Shown in pieces: positions 1 to 5,592 of a DNA stretch of 7,277 bases (positions are counted from its first letter, which is position 1; every line of letters starts with the position of its first letter). A program made the translations under genes and the position numbers. Origin of the DNA: an uncultured cyanobacterium (lineage in GTDB: Bacteria; Cyanobacteriota; Cyanobacteriia; PCC-6307; Cyanobiaceae); contig CAIOXF010000233.1 in assembly GCA_903862155.1 (NCBI GenBank), positions 1 to 7,277 of the forward strand. Direction: 5' to 3'. Below the pieces are notes generated by a model. It had not been told where the DNA came from and made no database searches. It saw only the letters and a program-made list of their open reading frames with translations.

Positions 1-10
1 CGATGGTCAT
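1..10 (-). CDS. ctaD: Probable start of cytochrome c oxidase subunit I (only first 3 codons in window)
   Basis: On the minus strand an ATG lies 3 bases after the ctaC stop codon and reads Met-Thr-Ile before the window ends. From family knowledge, ctaC is normally followed by ctaD (the haem-copper subunit I), and picocyanobacterial CtaD proteins, as I recall them, begin Met-Thr-Ile. The call rests on position and three residues only; no catalytic residue is visible. No clear Shine-Dalgarno precedes the ATG, so translation may be coupled to ctaC. Confidence 0.45.
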
Positions 11-13
11 CGG

Positions 14-832
14 TTAGGCCGTGGTGGCGGGTTGGCGGTTCTGATCCAGCCAGCTCTGGAAGGCTTCCGGCTCGTGCACCACTACGCTGGAGCGCATGCC
101 GCCGTGATACGGCCCGCACAGCTCGGCACAGATGATCGGGTAGGTGCCGGCTCTGGTAGGGGTGAAGCTCAGCAGGGTGGGCTGGCCAGGAATCACGTCT
201 TGCTTGAGGCGGAACTGGGGCACCCAAAAGGCGTGGATCACGTCGCGGGCTTCCATGCGCAGTTCCACGGGCTGGCCCATCGGCACGTGGAGCTCGCCGC
301 TGGTGATGTCGCCGTCGGGGTAGTGAAAGATGAAGGCGAACTGCATCGCCGTCACGTCCACCGGGATGGCGGGGGAGGCGCCCGGGCTGTCGCTCACCGG
401 CGCAATGCCGCCCCAGTAGCGCTGGTCCGCAGGGGTGTGGTCCATGCCCACCATGGCGCTGTGGTCGTGCATGGGGGTCATGCCTCCCATGCGTTCGTAG
501 ATGTCGTAGCTGTAGATGCCGATGAACAGCACCACCACCGCAGGGATGGCGGTCCATACGATTTCAAGTGGCAGATTGCCCTCGATCGCCAGGCCATCAC
601 CGCTGTCGGCCGCCGTTCTGCGAAAACGCACCAGGCTGTAGATCAACAGAATGGCGATCCCGAGGAACAGCATCGTGCCAATGCTGAACAAAACCTTAAA
701 AAGGTCGTCGTAAACGGGCGCGTTGCTGCTGGCGTCTTCGGGCAGCAGATTCACGTTGTAGCCCACCCAGATCCCTGTTGCCATCAGGGCTGTGCTGGCC
801 AGGGCCAGAGTGAGGGCGCGGCGAGCTTTCAC
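14..832 (-). CDS. ctaC: Cytochrome c oxidase subunit II (aa3-type, CuA-containing)
   Basis: Subunit II of the terminal respiratory oxidase; its CuA centre takes electrons from a soluble c-type cytochrome (or plastocyanin) and passes them to subunit I. I chose a GTG start at 832, giving 272 residues, because AGAAGGTGGG lies 8 bases upstream on the minus strand. An ATG at 859 and a TTG at 889 are in frame but lack such a site. An N-terminal hydrophobic segment (about 5-27) is followed by two membrane helices (about 44-69 and 88-109), then the periplasmic/lumenal cupredoxin domain. All CuA ligands are present: His200, Cys235, Glu237, Cys239, His243 and Met246 (motif CAELCGPYHGGM). Between helix 2 and the CuA domain is a Met/His-rich linker (about 115-132). 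The aromatic patch before the CuA domain reads QFAFIF, with Phe where many oxidases have Trp. The ctaD start follows 3 bases downstream. ctaA and ctaB, which make its partner haem, are transcribed divergently. Confidence 0.95.
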   Translation of the reverse strand: MKARRALTLALASTALMATGIWVGYNVNLLPEDASSNAPVYDDLFKVLFSIGTMLFLGIAILLIYSLVRFRRTAADSGDGLAIEGNLPLEIVWTAIPAVVVLFIGIYSYDIYERMGGMTPMHDHSAMVGMDHTPADQRYWGGIAPVSDSPGASPAIPVDVTAMQFAFIFHYPDGDITSGELHVPMGQPVELRMEARDVIHAFWVPQFRLKQDVIPGQPTLLSFTPTRAGTYPIICAELCGPYHGGMRSSVVVHEPEAFQSWLDQNRQPATTA

Positions 833-840
833 AGATGTTT

Positions 841-850
841 CCCACCTTCT
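841..850 (-). promoter_or_regulatory. Ribosome binding site deciding the ctaC start
   Basis: Read on the minus strand this is AGAAGGTGGG, 8 bases before the GTG at 832. The in-frame ATG at 859 and TTG at 889 have no comparable purine-rich element upstream, so this site favours the shorter protein. Confidence 0.6.
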
Positions 851-943
851 GTGCAGCATATGGAGGCTGGCCAGGGGCGTTGGTTGCAATCCCGTGATGT
901 GTGGGAATGGCGATCCTTGCCCCTGGGAAATCTGGCTAACTTG

Positions 944-963
944 CCCTCACTTCGAGCTGAGGG
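944..963 (+). promoter_or_regulatory. Partial palindrome covering the ctaA ribosome binding site
   Basis: CCCTCA (944-949) and TGAGGG (958-963) are perfect inverted repeats, and the central TCGA (952-955) is also palindromic, so 16 of 20 positions are symmetric. The right arm contains the purine-rich GAGGG that sits 5 bases before the ctaA ATG at 969. As RNA this would form a 6-bp stem with an 8-base loop hiding the ribosome binding site; as DNA it could be an operator for a dimeric regulator. Either role is inferred from position and symmetry alone. Confidence 0.4.
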
Positions 964-968
964 TGCAG

Positions 969-1961
969 ATGGCGGTCAGCCCCTCCGTTATTGATCAGCT
1001 CCCTGACGATGCAATGGCGACCCGCACGTCGTCGTTCGTGGCCCCGACGTCAACCATTGCTGACGCCGTGCTGGTGCGACGGCTTTCGCTGCTGCTCTCC
1101 CACCTGGTGGTGGCCCTGGTGGCCCTGGTGGCCATCGGCGGTGCCACCCGGGTAATGGAGGCGGGCCTGGCCTGCCCCGACTGGCCCCTTTGCTACGGGG
1201 TGCTGCTACCGGGCCGCGAGATGAATCTCCAGGTGTTCCTGGAGTGGTTTCACCGCCTCGATGCCTTTGTGGTGGGGGTGGCCCTACTGGTGCTGGCCGG
1301 TGTGGCTGTGTGGAAACGCTCGGTGCTGCCCGTCTGGTTCAGCCTTGCCGCCGTGGCGGCCCTGCTGTTGGTGGCGGGCCAGGGGGCTCTCGGCGCCCTC
1401 ACCGTGACCCAACTCTTGGCGGCCCCCATGGTGACCGCCCACCTGGGGACGGCCCTGCTGCTGGTGGCTCTGCTCAGTGCGGCGCAGCAGGGGCTTCAGC
1501 CCGCGCCTGTCGCCGCCGGCCCGCTCCCGATCTGGTGGCGCGGCCTGGCCGTGGTGGCCCTTGTGGTGGCGTTTGGTCAGTGCCTGTTGGGTGGCGCCAT
1601 GGCCAGCCAATGGGCTGCCGATCGCTGCCTGGCGGCCGGTGAGGGATGCCGCTGGCTGGCCCTGCACCGCGGTTTCGCCACCCCTGCAGCCCTTGTGGTG
1701 GCTGCTGCTGCCCTGGGCTCATTCCTTGTGCCGCGCGGGCATCACCTGGTGCGGGGCTTCGGGCTGAGTGCCCTGCTTCTGGTGGCTTGTCAGATCGTGC
1801 TGGGGGTGGCCACCTTGCGCCTCCAGCTCCAGGTTCCCCTCGTGACTGTGGGGCACCAGATCGTGGCCGCCCTCTTGGTGGCGGTGCTCGCCGCCGCCGC
1901 CGCCGTTTCAGAGAGCGGTGTTGCAGACAGTTGTTCTCCGCAGGAGGTGGCCCATGGTTAG
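969..1961 (+). CDS. ctaA: Haem A synthase (COX15/CtaA family)
   Basis: Membrane enzyme that oxidises the C8 methyl of haem O to the formyl group of haem A, the cofactor of aa3 oxidases. The ATG at 969 is preceded by GAGGG and gives 330 residues; a second ATG at 1014 has no ribosome binding site. About eight membrane helices form two pseudo-repeated four-helix halves (roughly 40-58, 97-115, 121-141, 153-172, 188-210, 235-254, 262-283, 290-312). Each half carries a pair of candidate haem-ligand histidines: His95 (in EWFHRLDA) and His158, then His233 (in ALHRGFA) and His296 (in VGHQIVA). Glu92 sits three residues before His95, the spacing of the conserved Glu/His pair of Bacillus CtaA. Cysteine pairs occur in both extracytoplasmic loops: Cys69/Cys75 (in GLACPDWPLCYG) and Cys220/Cys227. 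The first 35 residues are polar and probably cytoplasmic. The 3' end overlaps ctaB by 8 bp, pointing to one transcript with coupled translation. Confidence 0.95.
   Translation: MAVSPSVIDQLPDDAMATRTSSFVAPTSTIADAVLVRRLSLLLSHLVVALVALVAIGGATRVMEAGLACPDWPLCYGVLLPGREMNLQVFLEWFHRLDAFVVGVALLVLAGVAVWKRSVLPVWFSLAAVAALLLVAGQGALGALTVTQLLAAPMVTAHLGTALLLVALLSAAQQGLQPAPVAAGPLPIWWRGLAVVALVVAFGQCLLGGAMASQWAADRCLAAGEGCRWLALHRGFATPAALVVAAAALGSFLVPRGHHLVRGFGLSALLLVACQIVLGVATLRLQLQVPLVTVGHQIVAALLVAVLAAAAAVSESGVADSCSPQEVAHG
1942..1950 (+). promoter_or_regulatory. Strong ribosome binding site of ctaB inside ctaA
   Basis: AGGAGGTGG ends 3 bases before the ATG at 1954 and lies within the last codons of ctaA. It fixes the ctaB start at this ATG rather than at the in-frame GTG at 1918, and it sets up translational coupling with ctaA. 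Confidence 0.8.
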
Positions 1962-2937
1962 CGCCGTTTCCGCTGGCACCTCCCCGGCGGCCACGCCAGT
2001 GGCCAGCGCCGTGCCCCGCTCGGTGAAGTTGCCGGCCTGGCTGGAGGTGGCCAAGCCCCGCCTGATTCCCCTGTTGCTTGCCACCACCCTGGGCGGCATG
2101 GCAGTGAGTGGCGACTGGCCCGTGCCTGGCTCCACCATCGCCTGCACCCTGCTTGGAGGGGCCCTGGCCTCGGCTGCGGCCGGGGTGCTCAATTGCCTGT
2201 GGGAGCAGGAACTCGACGGCCGCATGGTGCGCACCAGCCGCCGCGCCCTGCCTTCCGGACGTCTGGCCGAGCGCCAGGCCTTCGCCCTGGCCATCGCCCT
2301 CACCGCTGCCTCCGTGATCCTTCTGCTGGTGGGGGTGAATGCCCTGGCGGCCAGCCTGTCGCTGTTGGGGTTGTGCAGCTACGTGCTGCTCTACACGGCC
2401 CTGCTCAAGCCCCGCACCACCCAAAACATCGTGATCGGGGGTGTGGCGGGTGCCATCCCGCCCCTGGTGGGTGTGGCCGCGGCCAGTGGTCAGCTGGGTT
2501 GGGGCGCCTGGTGGCTGTTCAGCCTGGTGATGCTCTGGACCCCGGCCCACTTCTGGGCCCTGGCCCTGCTGCTGCGTGACGACTACCGCAGCGTGGGCAT
2601 CCCGATGCTGCCGGTGGTGAAGGGGCCGGTGGTGACCGCTCGCGCGATCCAGCACTACGGCTGGGCCACGGCGTTGTTGAGCCTGGCTGGTGCCCTTGCC
2701 TTGCCGGTGGGCGGCCTGCTCTACGGGTTGCTGGTACTGCCGTTCAACGCCCGCCTGCTGCAGCTCTGCGGCCGGCTGCGCCGCGAGCCCGACAACCTCC
2801 AGCCCGCCCGCTCCCTGTTTCGTTGGTCAATTCTCTATTTGTTTGGGCTGTGCGGCTTGCTGCTGATGGCCCGTCTGCCGGCGGCGGCGTTGCTCCAGGG
2901 CCAGGTGCTGGCGCTGCTGTGGGGCGGGTCTCTTTAG
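1954..2937 (+). CDS. ctaB: Protohaem IX farnesyltransferase (haem O synthase)
   Basis: Polytopic UbiA-family prenyltransferase that adds a farnesyl group to haem B, giving haem O, the substrate of the CtaA encoded just upstream. It has 327 residues from the ATG at 1954, a little longer than typical because of an approximately 25-residue polar, Ala/Ser-rich N-terminus. The first polyprenyl-diphosphate motif reads N80-x3-E84-x3-D88, followed by RTSRRALPSGR. Glu at the middle position replaces the Asp common in bacteria but, as I recall, matches eukaryotic COX10. The CtaB signature LWTPAHFWAL (about 194-203) is followed by DDYRSVGIPMLP (about 209-220), the second conserved acidic region. About nine hydrophobic helices are visible; the last ends near the C-terminus. 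The family's alternative, chlorophyll or quinone prenyltransferase, is less likely because WTPxHFWAL and the GIPMLP motif are specific to haem O synthases. The next gene starts 40 bp downstream. Confidence 0.96.
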   Translation: MVSAVSAGTSPAATPVASAVPRSVKLPAWLEVAKPRLIPLLLATTLGGMAVSGDWPVPGSTIACTLLGGALASAAAGVLNCLWEQELDGRMVRTSRRALPSGRLAERQAFALAIALTAASVILLLVGVNALAASLSLLGLCSYVLLYTALLKPRTTQNIVIGGVAGAIPPLVGVAAASGQLGWGAWWLFSLVMLWTPAHFWALALLLRDDYRSVGIPMLPVVKGPVVTARAIQHYGWATALLSLAGALALPVGGLLYGLLVLPFNARLLQLCGRLRREPDNLQPARSLFRWSILYLFGLCGLLLMARLPAAALLQGQVLALLWGGSL

Positions 2938-2977
2938 ATTCGGGCCCTCAGCACAGAGCCACGGGAGCGAGCGGCGG

Positions 2978-4000
2978 GTGATCGAACTCCAGCACCTGAG
3001 CAAGCGCTACGGCGGCCGCAAGGGCCAGGCCGTTCAGGCCCTCAACGATCTTTCGCTGTCGGTCCAGGCCGGCTGCCTTTACGGGCTGCTGGGCCCGAAT
3101 GGCGCTGGCAAAACCACCACCCTGCGCATCCTCTGCACCCTGCTTGCCCCCGATGCCGGTTCGGTGCGGGTGGGTGGCGTGGATGCCCTGGCCGATCCCC
3201 GCGCCGTGCGCCGGTTGTTGGGGTTCGTGGCCCAGGAGGTGGCGATCGACAAAATCCTCACCGGCCGCGAGCTGCTGCGGCTGCAGGCGGCGCTTTATCA
3301 CCTGCCAGCCGCTGAGCGCGACCAGCGCATCGATGAGCTGGTGGAGCTGCTGGGCATGGGTGCATGGATCGATCGTCGCTGCGGCAGTTATTCCGGTGGC
3401 ATGCGCCGCCGCCTGGATCTGGCGGCCGGCTTGTTGCATCGCCCGCGGGTGCTGGTGCTGGATGAGCCCACGGTGGGCCTGGATATCGAGAGCCGCGCTG
3501 CCATCTGGGGTGTGCTGCGCCAACTGCGCGACAGCGGCACCACCGTGCTGTTGAGCAGCCACTACCTCGAGGAGGTGGATGCCCTGGCCGATCGGCTAGC
3601 CATCATCGAGGGCGGTACGGTGATTGCCGAAGGTGCCCCCAGGGAGCTCAAGGCCGCCCTGGGGGGCGATCGGGTGACCCTGCGGGTGCGGGAGTTCAGC
3701 GATGAGCCCGAGGCCCTGAAGGTGCAGCAGCTGCTGCAGGGCTGCGAGGGCGTGCGCCAGGTGGTGGTGAACCGGGCCCAGGGCTACTCCTTGAATCTGG
3801 TGGTGGAGCACGACGGCGTGATTGAGCAGCTGCGCCGCCAGCTGGCCGAGGCCCAGTTGCCCGTCTTCGCCCTGGCCCAAAGCCGGCCCAGCCTCGATGA
3901 CGTGTATCTCCAGGCCACGGGCCGCACCCTGATGGATGCGGAGTTGGCGGTGGCCGGTAGCCGCGATGCCAAGGCCGAGCGCAAGCAGCAGATGCGCTGA
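2978..4000 (+). CDS. ABC transporter ATP-binding protein, DrrA/CcmA-like
   Basis: Cytoplasmic ATPase subunit that should pair with the permease encoded next. It has 340 residues from a GTG at 2978; GGGAG (2963-2967) is a plausible ribosome binding site. All nucleotide-binding elements are intact: Walker A GPNGAGKTT (39-47), Q-loop Gln86, signature YSGGM (138-142), Walker B VLVLDEP (158-164), D-loop GLD (167-169) and switch His195. After the ATPase domain (about 1-225) comes a C-terminal extension ending in PSLDDVYLQATGR (about 304-316), typical of the daunorubicin-resistance (DrrA) subfamily. The last 25 residues are charged and probably disordered. The family includes drug, lipid and polysaccharide exporters, so substrate cannot be read from sequence. 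The position directly behind ctaAB suggests, without proving, a role tied to haem or oxidase biogenesis. It is 40 bp after ctaB on the same strand. Confidence 0.92.
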   Translation: MIELQHLSKRYGGRKGQAVQALNDLSLSVQAGCLYGLLGPNGAGKTTTLRILCTLLAPDAGSVRVGGVDALADPRAVRRLLGFVAQEVAIDKILTGRELLRLQAALYHLPAAERDQRIDELVELLGMGAWIDRRCGSYSGGMRRRLDLAAGLLHRPRVLVLDEPTVGLDIESRAAIWGVLRQLRDSGTTVLLSSHYLEEVDALADRLAIIEGGTVIAEGAPRELKAALGGDRVTLRVREFSDEPEALKVQQLLQGCEGVRQVVVNRAQGYSLNLVVEHDGVIEQLRRQLAEAQLPVFALAQSRPSLDDVYLQATGRTLMDAELAVAGSRDAKAERKQQMR

Positions 4001-4007
4001 GTTGTCC

Positions 4008-4035
4008 CTCCCCAAGCCCCCTGAAGGTTGGGGGG
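4008..4035 (+). terminator. GC-rich hairpin between the ABC ATPase and permease genes
   Basis: CCCCAA (4010-4015) pairs with TTGGGG (4028-4033), extended outward by a T-G wobble (4009/4034) and a C-G pair (4008/4035), giving an 8-bp stem around a 12-base loop. A competing pairing of the C-run at 4017-4021 with the G-run at 4030-4034 is also possible. The following TCTCTTCCC is pyrimidine-rich but is not a true U-run, so a strong intrinsic terminator is unlikely; attenuation or an mRNA stability element is as plausible. It lies in the longest gap (75 bp) inside the rightward gene cluster. Confidence 0.35.
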
Positions 4036-4075
4036 TCTCTTCCCGTCCAGCAGTTTTTCTCGCCGCTCCGGCCCC

Positions 4076-4936
4076 ATGACCAGCGCCACCCCTTCCCTGG
4101 CTCCTTCAACTGCCACCAACGAACCCTCCGCCCTGGCGGAAATCACCCAGGAAACCCTGGCCCTCACCGGCCGGCTGTTCGTGCAGCTCCAGCGCCGCCC
4201 TTCCACCCTGGTGGCCGGGGTGCTGCAGCCGCTGATCTGGCTGATCCTGTTCGGTGCCCTCTTCGCCAATGCCCCGGCAGGCCTGCTGCCGGGCGGGATG
4301 AGCTACGGCCGCTTTCTGGGGGCCGGGGTGATCGTGTTCACCGCCTTCAGCGCGGCCCTCAACGCCGGGCTGCCGGTGATGTTCGACCGGGAATTCGGCT
4401 TTCTCAACCGCCTGCTGGTGGCGCCGTTGCGCTCGCGCAGCTCGATCGTGCTGGCCTCGGTGCTTTACATCACGGCCCTGAGCCTGGTGCAGAGCCTGGC
4501 GATCATGGCCACCGCTGCCGCCCTCGGCTACGGCTGGCCCGGTGCTGCCGGTCTGCTGCTGGTGCTGGTCACGCTGCTGCTGCTGGTGTTCGCCGTGACG
4601 GCCCTGAGCCTGGGCCTGGCCTTTGCCCTCCCCGGCCATATCGAACTGATCGCGGTGATCTTCGTGGCCAACCTGCCGCTGCTCTTTGCCAGCACCGCCC
4701 TGGCGCCGCTGAGTTTCATGCCCACCTGGTTGGGCTGGCTAGCGGCCCTGAATCCCCTTACCTTCGCGATTGAACCGATCCGTGCCGCCTACGCCGGCAG
4801 CGTCTCGCTGCAGGCCGTTGTGCTCGAGGCTCCCTACGGGCAGCTCACAGCCGGAGTGTGCCTGGCCATCCTGGCCGGGCTGGCGCTGGGTCTGTTCCTG
4901 CTGATCCGCCCCCTGCTGGATCGCAAGCTCTCCTGA
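4076..4936 (+). CDS. ABC-2 type transporter permease, DrrB-like
   Basis: Membrane subunit of the exporter whose ATPase is encoded upstream. From the ATG at 4076 it has 286 residues. A TTG at 4028 would add 16 residues but sits within the hairpin, so I prefer the ATG, although it too lacks a clear ribosome binding site. A polar N-terminus (1-40) is followed by about six hydrophobic segments (near 44-66, 82-102, 124-150, 156-183, 189-211 and 258-281), the usual ABC-2 topology. The diagnostic loop reads MFDREFGFLNRLLVAPLRSR (102-121), the conserved DRE-x-G...LL-x-aP element. NPLTFAIEPIRAAY (226-239) before the last helix matches the conserved C-terminal motif. Residues 222-257, between the last two helices, form the extracytoplasmic region. 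The substrate is unknown. The stop is 12 bp before the next gene, and the pairing with the preceding ATPase is secure by family and position. Confidence 0.9.
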   Translation: MTSATPSLAPSTATNEPSALAEITQETLALTGRLFVQLQRRPSTLVAGVLQPLIWLILFGALFANAPAGLLPGGMSYGRFLGAGVIVFTAFSAALNAGLPVMFDREFGFLNRLLVAPLRSRSSIVLASVLYITALSLVQSLAIMATAAALGYGWPGAAGLLLVLVTLLLLVFAVTALSLGLAFALPGHIELIAVIFVANLPLLFASTALAPLSFMPTWLGWLAALNPLTFAIEPIRAAYAGSVSLQAVVLEAPYGQLTAGVCLAILAGLALGLFLLIRPLLDRKLS

Positions 4937-4948
4937 TCGCGAGCCCCT

Positions 4949-5587
4949 GTGTCACATCCGGTTCCCGCCTCCCAGCCCGATCTGAGCAGCCGCCTGCTGG
5001 CGGCCGTTGCCGAACGGGATCAACCCCTCGCCGCGCGCCTGGGCCAGCAGTGGGTGCATCGCCGGGGCCTCGATGCCCTGGATCGCTTTCTGCTCACCGT
5101 GCTGGCGCCGAGTCTGGGGCTCGAAGCCGCCCAATGGCTTCGGGCTCACCTGGGCCTGGTGGCTGCTGCTGCTCCAACCTCAGAGGAGATTCCACGCGCC
5201 GCTCTCGCCGCCTCGCTGGTGATCGAGGAGGTGCCGATCGATGCGCAGGAGCTGGCCGCGCTTGAAACCGAGCTGGCCGCTGCCCCCCACCTGGCCGAGC
5301 CGCACACCTGGGATGGGGAAGACCGGGCGCCGACCCAGCGCCCGGCCCTGTTCGGCCGGATGAAGACCCTGCTGCGCCAGTGTCTGGAAGACGCGATCGT
5401 CGGGATCGACGACCAGCAGCCTGCTCCGGTTCTCGAGCCAGAGCTCCAGCCGCAGCGGCCGCTTTCTCTGGTGCCGCCCCTGCAGGTGAGCTCGAGCCCA
5501 GCCCCGGCGCCGGCATCGCTGGCCTCGCTGCGCGCGTGGCTCCCAGATGCCGAGGAAAATGGGCGCGATTTGCCGCGCGCCTGCTGA
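4949..5587 (+). CDS. Unknown protein, probably soluble, with Pro-rich C-terminal region
   Basis: I do not recognise a named family. The GTG at 4949, 12 bp after the permease stop, gives 212 residues; no strong ribosome binding site is seen, so coupling to the permease is likely. No signal peptide or membrane helix is evident. Residues 11-73 look alpha-helical, with a distinctive WVHRRGLDALDRFLL stretch (35-49) and a following WLRAHLGL segment. Residues 85-112 are acidic and Ala/Leu-rich, again helical. A short basic helix FGRMKTLLRQCLEDAI lies at 135-150. Residues 156-190 are Pro/Gln/Ser-rich and look like a disordered linker. A final conserved-looking segment SLRAWLPDAEE (193-203) closes the protein. 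The reading frame is uninterrupted, and co-direction and tight spacing with real genes on both sides support it being coded. From memory, picocyanobacteria have a hypothetical gene at this syntenic position; I cannot confirm homology. Confidence 0.75.
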   Translation: MSHPVPASQPDLSSRLLAAVAERDQPLAARLGQQWVHRRGLDALDRFLLTVLAPSLGLEAAQWLRAHLGLVAAAAPTSEEIPRAALAASLVIEEVPIDAQELAALETELAAAPHLAEPHTWDGEDRAPTQRPALFGRMKTLLRQCLEDAIVGIDDQQPAPVLEPELQPQRPLSLVPPLQVSSSPAPAPASLASLRAWLPDAEENGRDLPRAC

Positions 5588-5592
5588 AGCCC

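Larger units (their letters stand above)
833..968. promoter_or_regulatory. Divergent promoter region between ctaC and ctaA
   Basis: The two genes are transcribed away from each other, so both promoters should lie in or near this stretch. Only weak sigma-70-like candidates are visible. Rightward, TTGCCC (917-922) and TAACTT (937-942) are separated by only 14 bases, which is short. Leftward, TTGCAA near 885 has a poorly spaced CATATG near 860. The sequence is less GC-rich than the flanking genes around 920-945. Sharing a control region would allow the oxidase subunits and the haem A enzymes to be expressed together; that is inference. The exact start sites cannot be read from sequence. Confidence 0.45.

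Noticed and set aside
32..994. Long plus-strand open frame (320 codons) opposite ctaC
   Set aside because: It is antisense to a certain gene, is rich in His/Arg/Gly/Ala as expected from high-GC antisense frames, and has no recognisable motif.
1103..1134. Short direct repeat of GTGGCCCTG units in ctaA
   Set aside because: It encodes a Val/Ala/Leu membrane helix; biased codon use for hydrophobic residues explains it.
1918..1953. Upstream GTG start for ctaB
   Set aside because: It would extend the protein by 12 residues into ctaA, while the ATG at 1954 has a near-perfect ribosome binding site.
2200..2226. Glu84 in place of Asp in the CtaB NxxxDxxxD motif as a possible loss of function
   Set aside because: Eukaryotic COX10 proteins, as I recall, carry NxxxExxxD, and every other signature is intact, so this is a natural active variant.
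1474..2655. Long minus-strand open frame (393 codons) opposite ctaA and ctaB
   Set aside because: It spans the junction of two clearly coded genes, and its product is low-complexity Gly/Gln/Arg/Pro. The length is explained by high GC suppressing stop codons.
4028..4075. TTG start for the ABC permease
   Set aside because: It lies in the stem of the intergenic hairpin and adds residues without family similarity; the ATG at 4076 gives a normal length.
5380..5592. N-terminal extension of NanE, or a frameshift fusion of the unknown protein to NanE
   Set aside because: The extension is low-complexity Arg/Ala/Pro and overlaps the preceding gene. NanE starting at 5593 has the normal family length, and the preceding frame ends in a clean stop.
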